From positions 6,617-70,616 of the forward strand of contig CAVINS010000004.1 of NCBI GenBank assembly GCA_963643925.1: 64,000 nucleotides of DNA, read 5' to 3'. Below the pieces are notes generated by a model. That model ran no database searches. It was given only the letters and a program-made list of their open reading frames with translations, and was not told the origin of the DNA. How positions within the stretch are numbered: the first letter of the stretch is position 1; the number at the start of each line of letters is the position of its first letter. This document shows positions 42,445 through 50,381 of this stretch, one piece after another. Made by a program: the position numbers and the translations under genes. Source of the stretch: Phocaeicola_A sp963643925. Lineage in GTDB: Bacteria > Bacteroidota > Bacteroidia > Bacteroidales > Bacteroidaceae.

Positions 42445-42450
42445 GGAGGT
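42443..42450 (+). promoter_or_regulatory. Strong Shine-Dalgarno site (unusual for this phylum)
   Basis: AAGGAGGT, fully complementary to the 16S rRNA tail, lies 5 nt before the ATG at 42456 and overlaps the OstA stop codon. Other starts in this window lack such a motif, as usual in Bacteroidetes. Confidence 0.55.
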
Positions 42451-42455
42451 ATCAT

Positions 42456-42752
42456 ATGGGAATGTTCAAAATGAGACAGCCGCGCGCCTACGAGCATAAA
42501 TATATATATGTAGACGAGCGGAAAGAGAAACTGCAGAAGATGGAAGAGGCTGCCAAGCGCGAACTGGGTATGCTGCCCGAACGTGAGTTCCGTCCCGAGG
42601 ATATTCGTGGAAAGTTCGTCGAGGGAACCACCCACCTGAAAAGGCGCAAGGAGGATGGCCGCAAACCACTCTCCTATGCTACCATGCTGGTAGCCATTGG
42701 AGTGTTGTTGTTCATATTACACTACCTGGTAACCGGTAGCTGGAACTTCTAA
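42456..42752 (+). CDS. Small single-pass membrane protein of unknown function
   Basis: This is a 98-residue protein with a basic, Tyr-rich N-terminus (MGMFKMRQPRAYEHKYIYVD), a charged helical middle (ERKEKLQKMEEAAKRELG) and a C-terminal transmembrane helix (MLVAIGVLLFILHYLVTGSW). It fits the tail-anchored small proteins seen between OstA-like and mutL genes in Bacteroidales; no function is known to me. It has a strong Shine-Dalgarno site and lies 10 bp before mutL. Confidence 0.78.
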   Translation: MGMFKMRQPRAYEHKYIYVDERKEKLQKMEEAAKRELGMLPEREFRPEDIRGKFVEGTTHLKRRKEDGRKPLSYATMLVAIGVLLFILHYLVTGSWNF

Positions 42753-42762
42753 CAGAACAGAA

Positions 42763-44610
42763 ATGAGTGACATTATTCGTTTATTACCCGATTCGGTAGC
42801 CAACCAGATTGCGGCCGGTGAGGTCATCCAACGCCCCGCCTCAGTCATCAAGGAGTTGGTGGAGAATGCCATCGATGCCGAAGCACAACGCATCGATGTC
42901 ATCATCACCGATGCGGGGAAGACAAGCATACAAGTGGTGGACGACGGCAAAGGTATGTCTGAGACGGATGCCCGTCTGGCCTTCGAACGTCATGCCACAT
43001 CCAAGATAAAAGAGGCGGCAGACCTCTTCGCCCTACGTACCATGGGATTCCGGGGCGAGGCGTTGGCCTCCATCGCAGCCGTGGCACAAGTGGAGCTGAA
43101 GACCCGCACGGCCAACGACGAACTGGGCACCGCCATCAGCATCTCAGGCTGCAAGGTGGAGAGTCAGGAGGTAGTCTCCTGCCCCAAAGGGAGCAACTTC
43201 CTGGTGAAGAACCTCTTCTTTAACGTGCCGGCACGGCGGAAGTTCCTCAAGTCCAACCAGACGGAGCTGAGCAACATCCTCACCGAGTTCGAGCGCATCG
43301 TGTTGGTGAACCCCGGCATCAGCTTCTCGCTGGTGCACAACGATGCCACCATGTTCTCGCTGCCAAAGACCACACTGCGCCAGCGTCTGTTGGATGTCTT
43401 CGGACGGAAACTCAACCAGCAACTGCTGCCTGTGGATGTGGAGACCACTCTAGCTAGGGTGCACGGCTATGTGGGCAAACCCGAGGCTGCGCGCAAGAAA
43501 GGGTCGCACCAGTACTTCTTCGTCAATGGCCGCTACATGCGCCACCCCTATTTCCACCGCGCCGTGATGGACGCCTACGAACACCTCATCCCGGCAGGCG
43601 AACAGGTGTCGTACTTCGTCTATTTCGAGGTGGACCCGGCCAACATCGACGTGAACATACACCCCACAAAGACTGAGATAAAGTTCGAGAACGAGCAGGC
43701 TATCTGGCAGATTGTGGCAGCGATGGTGAAGGAGTCACTGGGCAAGTTCAGTGCCATCCCCTCCATCGACTTCGACACCGAAGGGATGCCCGACATGCCG
43801 TTGTTCAACAGCGAACACGAGGTGGCACCCCCAAAGGTTGACTACAACCCCAACTACAATCCCTTCAAGGCGGATGGGACTCCCTCATACGCCCAGCAGC
43901 ACAACAACAGCCGTTGGGAAGACCTCTATAAGGGAATCGATGAGATTGCCCCTTTTGCACCGGAGGGAGACGAACCTGTCACTCCATCGGAACTGAGCGG
44001 AGCGCCTTCGCAACTGAACCTGCTGCAGGAGAAGGGTACACACATGGAGATGTCGTCGCGCCACTATCAGTACAAAGGACGCTACATCCTCACTTCGGTA
44101 AAGTCGGGACTGATGATTATCGACCAGCAACGGGCACACGTCCGTGTACTCTTCGACCGCTATCTGACACAGATGGAGAAGCGGCAAGGAGCATCACAAG
44201 GCGTTTTGTTCCCCGAGGTGGTACAGTTCCCCGCTTCGGAGCAGGTGATACTGGAGAGCATCACTGACGACCTGACGGCCATCGGTTTCGACCTATCCAA
44301 CCTGGGAGGAGGTAGTTATGCCATCAATGGCGTACCAGCAGGCATCGAGGGACTCAATCCGATTGACTTGCTCAACAATATGGTGCACACCGCCATGGAG
44401 AAGGGCAACGATGTGAAACGTGACGTGCGGAGCATCATCGCCCTGTCGCTTGCCAAGTCAGCCGCCATCGTACCCGGCCAGGTGCTTGGTCAGGAGGAGA
44501 TGAACAGCCTAGTGGATAGCCTGTTCGCCAGCACCACCCCCAACTACACGCCCGACGGTAAGGTGATACTATCCGTCATCCCCGAGGCGGACATCGAGCG
44601 TCTGTTCTGA
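42763..44610 (+). CDS. mutL: DNA mismatch repair protein MutL
   Basis: MutL couples MutS recognition to strand removal. The 615-residue protein has the GHKL ATPase motifs ELVENAIDAEA, VVDDGKGM, GFRGEALASIAAV and a KGSNFLVKNLFFNVPARRKF transition. After a variable linker, the C-terminal dimerisation domain contains IIDQQRAHVRVLFDRY, where the DQHA(x)2E(x)4E endonuclease motif would be. Here His becomes Gln and neither Glu is present, so nuclease activity is doubtful. Last gene of the operon starting at 37260. Confidence 0.95.
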   Translation: MSDIIRLLPDSVANQIAAGEVIQRPASVIKELVENAIDAEAQRIDVIITDAGKTSIQVVDDGKGMSETDARLAFERHATSKIKEAADLFALRTMGFRGEALASIAAVAQVELKTRTANDELGTAISISGCKVESQEVVSCPKGSNFLVKNLFFNVPARRKFLKSNQTELSNILTEFERIVLVNPGISFSLVHNDATMFSLPKTTLRQRLLDVFGRKLNQQLLPVDVETTLARVHGYVGKPEAARKKGSHQYFFVNGRYMRHPYFHRAVMDAYEHLIPAGEQVSYFVYFEVDPANIDVNIHPTKTEIKFENEQAIWQIVAAMVKESLGKFSAIPSIDFDTEGMPDMPLFNSEHEVAPPKVDYNPNYNPFKADGTPSYAQQHNNSRWEDLYKGIDEIAPFAPEGDEPVTPSELSGAPSQLNLLQEKGTHMEMSSRHYQYKGRYILTSVKSGLMIIDQQRAHVRVLFDRYLTQMEKRQGASQGVLFPEVVQFPASEQVILESITDDLTAIGFDLSNLGGGSYAINGVPAGIEGLNPIDLLNNMVHTAMEKGNDVKRDVRSIIALSLAKSAAIVPGQVLGQEEMNSLVDSLFASTTPNYTPDGKVILSVIPEADIERLF

Positions 44611-44628
44611 CAACACACAATAAACAGG

Positions 44629-44667
44629 CAGAGGCACAGCGCAGAATGATATCCGGCTGTGCCTCTG
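44629..44667. terminator. Bidirectional terminator between mutL and metY
   Basis: CAGAGGCACAGC (44629-44640) pairs with GCTGTGCCTCTG (44656-44667); A-rich sequence precedes and T-rich sequence follows, serving both convergent genes. Confidence 0.8.
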
Positions 44668-44691
44668 TTTGTTTATTGACTTCTAAGAGTC

Positions 44692-45969
44692 TTATTTCAT
44701 AGCTTGCTCAATGTCAGCGATGATGTCCTCTACATTCTCTATTCCTACAGAGAGACGAATCAGGTCGGGAGCTACGCCAGCCTCACGCAACTGCTCGTCG
44801 GAGAGCTGACGGTGAGTGTGGCTTGCCGGGTGAAGCACACAGGTGCGCGCATCTGCCACGTGGGTCACGATGCAAATCATCTTCAGGCGGTCCATGAATT
44901 TGATGGCATCCTCACGTGTACCCTTCAGACCGAAGGCTATCACACCGCAAGAACCGTTCGGCAGATATTTCTGCCCCAGCTCATAGTATTTGTCGCCCTT
45001 CAGTCCGCAGTAGTGTACCCAAGCCACCTTGTCGTTGGCCTTCAGCCATTCGGCTACGGTCTGTGCATTCTTGCAGTGCTGCGGCATACGCAGGTGCAGT
45101 GTCTCCAATCCCAGGTTGAGCAGGAACGCGTTCTGCGGAGCCTGTATAGAACCGAGGTCGCGCATCAGCTGAGCGGTGGCTTTGGTCATGTAGGCCATCT
45201 TGCCGAATGCTTTCGTATAGGTCAATCCGTGGTACGACTCGTCCGGCTGTGTCAGTCCGGGGAACTTGTCGGCATGAGCGTCCCAGTCGAAGTTACCGCT
45301 GTCCACGACTGCACCACCTACGGAGGTAGCGTGTCCGTCCATATATTTGGTGGTAGAGTGTGTCACGATGTCGGCACCCCACTCAAACGGGCGGCAGTTG
45401 ATAGGTGTAGCGAAAGTGTTGTCCACAATCAAAGGTACACCATGGCTATGAGCGATGCGGGCGAACTTCTCAATGTCGAGCACGTCACAGCCAGGGTTGG
45501 AGATGGTCTCACCGAAGAGGGCTTTCGTGTTGGGGCGGAATGCCTTGCTGATTTCCTCCTCGGAGTCATCAGCATTGACGAAGGTACACTCGATGCCCAG
45601 TTTGCGCATCGTCACGTTGAAGAGGTTGAACGTGCCGCCATAGATGGTCGATGAGCACACGAAGTGGTCGCCTTTCTCGCAAATGTTGAATACGGCATAG
45701 AAGTTTGCAGCCTGACCAGAGGAAGTCAACATAGCACCCACGCCACCTTCCAGGGCAGCAATCTTAGCTGCAACGGCATCGTTGGTGGGATTCTGCAAAC
45801 GGGTGTAGAAGTAGCCGCTCTCTTCCAAGTCGAAGAGTCGTGCCATCTGCTCGCTTGTGTCATACTTGAATGTTGTACTCTGGTAGATAGGCAACACACG
45901 CGGTTCGCCTTTCTTAGGAGTCCATCCTGCCTGCACACAGATGGTTCCTTGTTGTTGTTTTTTATCCAT
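44692..45969 (-). CDS. metY: O-acetylhomoserine sulfhydrylase (aminocarboxypropyltransferase)
   Basis: This PLP enzyme makes homocysteine directly from O-acetylhomoserine and sulfide for methionine synthesis. The 425-residue protein starts QQQGTICVQAGWTPKKGEPR. It has YQSTTFKYDTSEQMARLFD, ALEGGVGAMLTSSGQAANFY, VDNTFATPINCRPFEWGADI and the Lys-containing STTKYMDGHATSVGGAVV that binds PLP, plus THVADARTCVLHPASHTHRQ near the C-terminus. The length (about 425-430) separates it from cystathionine gamma-synthase (about 380). No neighbouring methionine gene is present. Confidence 0.92.
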   Translation of the reverse strand: MDKKQQQGTICVQAGWTPKKGEPRVLPIYQSTTFKYDTSEQMARLFDLEESGYFYTRLQNPTNDAVAAKIAALEGGVGAMLTSSGQAANFYAVFNICEKGDHFVCSSTIYGGTFNLFNVTMRKLGIECTFVNADDSEEEISKAFRPNTKALFGETISNPGCDVLDIEKFARIAHSHGVPLIVDNTFATPINCRPFEWGADIVTHSTTKYMDGHATSVGGAVVDSGNFDWDAHADKFPGLTQPDESYHGLTYTKAFGKMAYMTKATAQLMRDLGSIQAPQNAFLLNLGLETLHLRMPQHCKNAQTVAEWLKANDKVAWVHYCGLKGDKYYELGQKYLPNGSCGVIAFGLKGTREDAIKFMDRLKMICIVTHVADARTCVLHPASHTHRQLSDEQLREAGVAPDLIRLSVGIENVEDIIADIEQAMK

Positions 45970-46011
45970 GATGTTATATTATGTTGTTTCTATAGAGATT
46001 AAAACTGAATG

Positions 46012-46042
46012 CAAAATTAGCAATAAAAGCGACCATCACCAA
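46012..46042 (-). promoter_or_regulatory. Promoter of metY
   Basis: TTG (46042-46040), 20 bp and TAATTTTG (46019-46012) on the minus strand lie 43 bp before the ATG. No SAM riboswitch fold was recognised in the short leader. Confidence 0.65.
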
Positions 46043-46115
46043 CCTTCTGGGCGCTGATTGTCTATGCGGCACATGGTTTTTGGAGTGACGAGTAGGCCAG
46101 ATGGCAGAAAAAGCC

Positions 46116-46123
46116 TACCTTTG
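46116..46123 (+). promoter_or_regulatory. -7 element of the thioesterase gene
   Basis: TACCTTTG lies 20 bp before the ATG at 46144; no -33 TTG at normal spacing. Confidence 0.45.
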
Positions 46124-46143
46124 CGGCCTAAACAAATAGCATT

Positions 46144-46560
46144 ATGAGCATCAAACACACTATGCCGGTGCAGATTCGCTTCAGCGATGTGGACCAGTTG
46201 GGCCATGTGAACAACTCGGTCTACTTCTCGCTCTACGACTTGGGCAAGACGGCTTATTTCCGCGACGTATTGGGCGAAGAGTTGGACTTTGGCGGCATCT
46301 GCACGGTGGTGGCCAACGTGAACGCCAGCTTCTTCACGCCGGTCTATTTCCACGACAACCTGGCCATCGAGACTACCACGATGCAGATTGGCAACAAAAG
46401 TTTCACGTTGCTGCAACGGGCTGTGGACGTCACCACCCAAGAGGTGAAGTGCGAGTGCCGCACCGTGATGGTCTGCTTCGACATGCGCTCCAAGCAGACT
46501 GTGCCCGTGCCACAGGAGTGGCGCGATGCCATCAACACGTACGAGGGCAAGGAGCTGTAG
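46144..46560 (+). CDS. Acyl-CoA thioesterase, 4HBT hotdog fold
   Basis: This is a 138-residue hotdog-fold protein of the 4-hydroxybenzoyl-CoA thioesterase/YbgC type. The substrate-site signature is PVQIRFSDVDQLGHVNNSVY (Asp plus Asn-His in VNN), followed by strands NVNASFFTPVYFHDNLAIET and KSFTLLQRAVDV. Its acyl-CoA substrate is unknown. It is divergent from metY and convergent with gdhA, as a single gene. Confidence 0.85.
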   Translation: MSIKHTMPVQIRFSDVDQLGHVNNSVYFSLYDLGKTAYFRDVLGEELDFGGICTVVANVNASFFTPVYFHDNLAIETTTMQIGNKSFTLLQRAVDVTTQEVKCECRTVMVCFDMRSKQTVPVPQEWRDAINTYEGKEL

Positions 46561-46614
46561 TTCCTACCCTTCACAAGAATCTCTTGCGTTGGTATTGGTT
46601 TGTATATAAAAAAC

Positions 46615-46648
46615 GCGTTGCCTGAAACCTTCACAGGCTAGGCAACGC
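46615..46648. terminator. Terminator between the thioesterase gene and gdhA
   Basis: GCGTTGCCT (46615-46623) pairs with AGGCAACGC (46640-46648). A-rich sequence before and AATTAC after; it lies between convergent genes. Confidence 0.7.
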
Positions 46649-46698
46649 AATTACAATACAAAATACAAATACAACTAAACGAGATTCTTTTAATTATC

Positions 46699-48036
46699 TT
46701 ATACAATTCCTTGAGCCATCATAGCGTGGGCCACCTTCATGAATCCGGCGATGTTGGCGCCCTTCACATAGTTGATGTAGCCGTCCGGCTGCGTGCCGTA
46801 CTTCACGCATTGCTCATGTATGCCGTACATAATGCCGTGCAACTTCTGGTCCACCTCCTCGGCAGTCCAACTCATATGCATAGCGTTCTGGCTCATCTCC
46901 AGTCCCGAAGTAGCCACACCGCCAGCGTTCACAGCCTTTCCCGGCGCATACATTATCTTGTTCTCGATGAAAGCATCGATGGCCTCGGGCGTACATCCCA
47001 TGTTGGAAATCTCACCCACACAAGTCACCTTGTTGGCAATCAATGTCTTCGCATCGTCACCATTGAGCTCGTTCTGAGTAGCGCAAGGCAGAGCGATATC
47101 CACCTTCACCTCCCAAGGACGACGGTCCTGCACAAACTTCGCACCCGGATACTTCTCGGCGTACGGAGCCACAACATCGTTGCCCGAAGCACGGAGCTCA
47201 AGCATATAGTCAATCTTCTCGCCGCTAATGCCATCGGGGTCGTAGACATATCCGTCCGGACCGGAGATGGTAACCACCTTAGCGCCAAGTTGGGTAGCCT
47301 TGGTAGCAGCACCCCATGCCACGTTGCCGAAGCCGGAGATAGCCACTGTCTTGCCCTTTATGTCGATACCTTTGATCTTCAGCATCTGGTTCACAAAGTA
47401 GAGACCACCGAAACCGGTTGCCTCGGGACGTATCAGCGAACCGCCATACTCCAGACCTTTGCCGGTGAATGTACCCGTGAACTCACGCGTGAGCTTCTTG
47501 TACATGCCGAACATATAACCTACCTCGCGGCCACCTACGCCGATGTCGCCAGCGGGCACGTCCATGTCGGGACCCAGATGACGCCACAGTTCGAGGATAA
47601 ACGCCTGGCAGAAACGCATGATTTCCGCGTCACTCTTTCCCTTCGGTGAGAAGTCCGAGCCACCTTTACCACCACCCATAGGCAATGTCGTAAGGGCGTT
47701 CTTGAAAGTTTGCTCGAATCCCAGGAACTTCAAGATGGAGAGATTCACCGACGCATGGAAACGAATACCGCCTTTGTACGGACCGATAGCGTTGTTGAAC
47801 TGCACTCTGTAGCCCAAGTTCACCTGCACCTTACCATTGTCGTCCACCCAGGGCACACGGAATGTGAAGATGCGGTCGGGTTCCACTAAACGTTCAATGA
47901 GACTCACTTTCTCAAATTCGGGATGTTGGTTGTAAATCTCCTCAATAGAGAGGAGCACTTCCTTCACAGCTTGCAAGTACTCCAGTTCACCGGGGTGCTT
48001 GGCTTCCAAAGAAGACATGATGCGTTCGATATTCAT
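46699..48036 (-). CDS. gdhA: Glutamate dehydrogenase (NADP-type, hexameric)
   Basis: The enzyme assimilates ammonia by reductive amination of 2-oxoglutarate. The 445-residue protein shows GYRVQFNNAIGPYKGGIRFH, the catalytic Lys in LPMGGGKGGSDFSPKGKSD, PAGDIGVGGREVGYMFG, the nucleotide-binding fold VAISGFGNVAWGAATKATQL and NAGGVATSGLEMSQNAM. The length matches the about 450-residue GDH class. Upstream is a consensus promoter in an otherwise gene-poor 470-bp region. Confidence 0.95.
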   Translation of the reverse strand: MNIERIMSSLEAKHPGELEYLQAVKEVLLSIEEIYNQHPEFEKVSLIERLVEPDRIFTFRVPWVDDNGKVQVNLGYRVQFNNAIGPYKGGIRFHASVNLSILKFLGFEQTFKNALTTLPMGGGKGGSDFSPKGKSDAEIMRFCQAFILELWRHLGPDMDVPAGDIGVGGREVGYMFGMYKKLTREFTGTFTGKGLEYGGSLIRPEATGFGGLYFVNQMLKIKGIDIKGKTVAISGFGNVAWGAATKATQLGAKVVTISGPDGYVYDPDGISGEKIDYMLELRASGNDVVAPYAEKYPGAKFVQDRRPWEVKVDIALPCATQNELNGDDAKTLIANKVTCVGEISNMGCTPEAIDAFIENKIMYAPGKAVNAGGVATSGLEMSQNAMHMSWTAEEVDQKLHGIMYGIHEQCVKYGTQPDGYINYVKGANIAGFMKVAHAMMAQGIV

Positions 48037-48085
48037 ATTATATGGTATAATTAAGGTTTAAGTCTTTTCTGTTTCTTCTTTGCTG

Positions 48086-48116
48086 CAAATATAGAGCTTA
48101 ATTTATATCCACCAAA
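48086..48116 (-). promoter_or_regulatory. Promoter of gdhA
   Basis: TTTG (48116-48113), 19 bp and TATATTTG (48093-48086) on the minus strand, 50 bp before the ATG, exact consensus. Confidence 0.75.
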
Positions 48117-48462
48117 ATTTTAAGGGGAAATTTTCATAGGACAAGTGATAAAATGATACTTCGACCCCATTCGCTACATACGAATGCAGGTTAATCCGCT
48201 TTTCTAAATTCATGATATCGGCTTATTATGTATCCATATGTAAAGCGCAGAACACATAAGTCGCCTCGTTTACTTACAAGATGTTATTATGTTCCACCGA
48301 GGCGGCTGCACGCCCGTCTCACTTCACCAGCCCGTCATGTCCAACGGGTAAAGTCGTCCGCATAAAGCCTGTCCAGACAGTGTCTCAGTTGCAATATTTA
48401 TGCATTTATGCCTTTTTTGGTAAATGATTTCATCGAAATAGCTGTTGTATTAAAATATTCAG
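48117..48462. other. Gene-free divergent control region between gdhA and paaK
   Basis: No plausible coding frame or known RNA was seen. It holds a short stem CGCCTCG/CGAGGCG (about 48262-48298) and the hairpin-like CCGTCATGTCCAACGGG (48332-48348), whose near-identical copy lies at 9404-9420. Upstream regulatory sites of gdhA are likely here, but none can be named. Confidence 0.4.
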
Positions 48463-48470
48463 TAACTTTG
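48463..48470 (+). promoter_or_regulatory. -7 element of paaK
   Basis: TAACTTTG lies 40 bp before the paaK ATG. A possible -33 GTTG (48444-48447) is only 15 bp away, shorter than usual. Confidence 0.45.
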
Positions 48471-48510
48471 GAGCCGATTTTATAAAACGATAAATACAAC
48501 ACATCAAAAC

Positions 48511-49815
48511 ATGATTCTTAACCCAACCATGGAATGCATGGACCGTGAGTCTATGCGCAAGCTGCAAAGTGAGCGGCTCATCAAGACCGTGAACACGTGC
48601 TATAACAACGTGCACTTCTACCACCGCAAGATGGACGAGATAGGCGTGAAGCCCGAGGATATCAAGTCTATCGACGACATCCATCTGCTGCCGTTCACCA
48701 CCAAACACGACCTTCGCGACGAATATCCTTTCGGCCTGCAGGCTGTCCCGCAGACCGAGATTGTACGCATACACGCCTCATCGGGTACCACAGGCAAGCC
48801 AGTGGTAGGAACTTACACGAAGAACGACCTCTCCATGTGGGCTGAGGGCGCGGCACGTGTGTTGGCTGCCGGAGATGTTACCAAGGGCGACATCGTACAG
48901 GTGAGCTACGGATACGGACTCTTCACCGGCGGACTGGGTGCACACGACGCGGCAGGTTATCTGGGTGCCGTGCAGTTGCCTACCTCGGCCGGTAACTCCG
49001 AGAAGCAGGTGATGCTGATGAAGGACTTCGCCACTACAACTCTCTGCTGCACACCTTCTTATGCGCTCCGCCTGGCGGAAGTAATGGAGAACAGCGAGTA
49101 TGTGTCCAAGAAAGACCTTAAGTTGCGTGTGGGATTCTTCGGTGCTGAGCCCTGGACCGAAGGTATGCGCAAGGAATTGGAGGAACGGTTGGGCATCAAG
49201 GCATTCGACATCTACGGACTCACAGAGATGTGTGGGCCGGGTGTAGGCGGCGAGTGCCAGTACCACAATGGCACGCACCTGTGGGAGGACAAGTTCTATC
49301 CCGAGATTATCAACCCCGACACCTTGGAGCCTTGCGCACCGGGCGAGTTCGGCGAGTTGGTGTTCACCTCGCTCTGCAAGGAGGCTATGCCTATCCTCCG
49401 CTACCGCACACGCGACCTCACACGCCTCATCTACGAACCCTGTGAGTGCGGGCGTACAGCTGTGCGCATGGACCGCATCCTCGGCCGTTCGGACGATATG
49501 ATGATTATCCGTGGTGTCAACGTGTTCCCCAGCCAGATAGAGGCATGTCTGACAGAGTTCCCCGCCTTCACGCCGCAGTACTTCATCACCGTGGACCGCA
49601 AGAACAACGAGGATACTTTCGACCTCGACGTGGAGTTGCGTCCCGAGTACTTCTCGCCCAACCCGTCGAAGCAGATGCCGTTCATCAAACCTCTCTACGA
49701 CCGCATCGTGTCCATGGTGGGCATCAAGCCGAACATCCACATCAAGGAGTCGGGCTCCATAGCGCGTTCCAACGGAAAGGCAAAGCACGTCAACGACAAG
49801 CGTGTCTTCTCCTGA
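48511..49815 (+). CDS. paaK: Phenylacetate-CoA ligase-type acyl-CoA synthetase
   Basis: The enzyme activates aryl acids to CoA thioesters with ATP. The 434-residue ANL-family protein begins MILNPTMECMDRESMRKLQS. It has the AMP-binding loop IHASSGTTGKPVVGTYTKND, VGFFGAEPWTEGMRKELEER, FDIYGLTEMCGPGVGGEC, RTRDLTRLIYEPCECGR and the C-terminal lid with GRSDDMMIIRGVNVFPSQIE. In gut Bacteroidetes this gene often accompanies indolepyruvate oxidoreductase (iorAB), which is not seen here. The true acid may be phenylacetate or another aryl acid made from amino acids. Confidence 0.9.
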   Translation: MILNPTMECMDRESMRKLQSERLIKTVNTCYNNVHFYHRKMDEIGVKPEDIKSIDDIHLLPFTTKHDLRDEYPFGLQAVPQTEIVRIHASSGTTGKPVVGTYTKNDLSMWAEGAARVLAAGDVTKGDIVQVSYGYGLFTGGLGAHDAAGYLGAVQLPTSAGNSEKQVMLMKDFATTTLCCTPSYALRLAEVMENSEYVSKKDLKLRVGFFGAEPWTEGMRKELEERLGIKAFDIYGLTEMCGPGVGGECQYHNGTHLWEDKFYPEIINPDTLEPCAPGEFGELVFTSLCKEAMPILRYRTRDLTRLIYEPCECGRTAVRMDRILGRSDDMMIIRGVNVFPSQIEACLTEFPAFTPQYFITVDRKNNEDTFDLDVELRPEYFSPNPSKQMPFIKPLYDRIVSMVGIKPNIHIKESGSIARSNGKAKHVNDKRVFS

Positions 49816-49839
49816 CAAACGGGATACATAAGGTATAGC

Positions 49840-49888
49840 ATGGCCGTAGCTGCAAGGCGGTTCTCCACCCCATGGCAGCTACGGCCAT
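49840..49888 (+). terminator. Terminator of paaK
   Basis: ATGGCCGTAGCTGC (49840-49853) pairs perfectly with GCAGCTACGGCCAT (49875-49888). It lies 25 bp after the stop; the trailing T-tract is weak. Confidence 0.72.
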
Positions 49889-49904
49889 CGTAATGAAACA
49901 AAAA

Positions 49905-49944
49905 AAGGACGGGCTTGTTCTCTATGTTTAGAACGCCCGTCCTT
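49905..49944 (-). terminator. Terminator of the minus-strand mini transcript
   Basis: AAGGACGGGC (minus-strand 49944-49935) pairs with GCCCGTCCTT (49914-49905), with extra GTTCT/AGAAC pairing inside. It is followed on the minus strand by an uninterrupted T-run (49906-49901), a textbook intrinsic terminator. Confidence 0.85.
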
Positions 49945-49974
49945 ATTCGTTATCGTTTCAAATCTCTCAAATTT

Positions 49975-50055
49975 CTACATCATGCCGTCGTGAAACGCAC
50001 GTGTAGCGGATGCGAACATAAAAGTCGCCACCAACACACTAATCGCGATATCCAT
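49975..50055 (-). CDS. Mini-ORF, 26-aa hydrophobic peptide
   Basis: The frame starts ATG 50055 and stops TAG 49977-49975. The peptide starts MDIAISVLVATFMFASATRA, a single likely membrane helix followed by a short FHDGMM tail. It lies 5 nt after the 15-mer AAGGTAAAAAAGATT and 33 bp before a strong terminator on the same strand. No known family; translation is unproven. Confidence 0.4.
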   Translation of the reverse strand: MDIAISVLVATFMFASATRAFHDGMM

Positions 50056-50122
50056 AAACAAATCTTTTTTACCTTGTTAAAAAACCAATTACCTTAAAAA
50101 CATATATCGCTTTACCCTCTCA

Positions 50123-50194
50123 TTACAAACACCATAGAAAATGAATAAATCCTTTATTTTTAAAACGCTTATAGAATCTATTTTTATATCCCAT
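50123..50194 (-). CDS. Mini-ORF, 23-aa basic aromatic peptide
   Basis: The frame starts ATG 50194 and stops TAA 50125-50123. The peptide starts MGYKNRFYKRFKNKGFIHFL, with seven Lys/Arg and several aromatic residues. It lies 8 nt after the first copy of the 15-mer that also precedes the 26-aa mini-ORF. No known family; translation is unproven. Confidence 0.35.
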   Translation of the reverse strand: MGYKNRFYKRFKNKGFIHFLWCL

Positions 50195-50281
50195 TGAAAA
50201 CCAATCTTTTTTACCTTTACCTTACCTATTGAACCGCCTTATGCGGCTTTCATTACAACACTTAACCTATGTTTTACGCTG

Positions 50282-50314
50282 CAAAGGTAAGGGTCTTTCC
50301 ACTTGTGTTCCAAA
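50282..50314 (-). promoter_or_regulatory. Promoter of the mini transcript
   Basis: TTTG (50314-50311), 21 bp and TACCTTTG (50289-50282) on the minus strand, about 70 bp after the pnuT stop. The predicted start is near 50275. Confidence 0.7.
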
Positions 50315-50381
50315 TGGGTGAATGCATAATTTGTACAAAAGGCCGTTTTCTTGACCTATGTCAAGCAGACGCGGCCTCGGT

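Larger units (their letters stand above)
49905..50275 (-). ncRNA. Candidate small transcript (about 370 nt) with tiny ORFs, downstream of pnuT
   Basis: A consensus promoter (50314-50282) and a strong intrinsic terminator (49944-49901) bracket about 370 nt on the minus strand with no ordinary gene. Inside are two mini-ORFs (50123-50194 and 49975-50055), each preceded at 5-8 nt by the same 15-mer AAGGTAAAAAAGATT (50217-50203 and 50075-50061). A second shared element, TTGTAATGA, occurs about 130 nt apart (50258-50250 and 50128-50120). The transcript thus looks like a diverged tandem duplication of a roughly 130-140-nt module. Near the 5' end is a small GCCGC/GGCGG-type hairpin. Expression is inferred from the promoter and terminator only; it could be an sRNA or a small-protein message. 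Confidence 0.5.

Noticed and set aside
49915..50097. A 60-codon plus-strand frame opposite the mini transcript
   Set aside because: It begins inside the terminator hairpin, has no promoter and no recognisable family; the minus-strand signals explain the region better.
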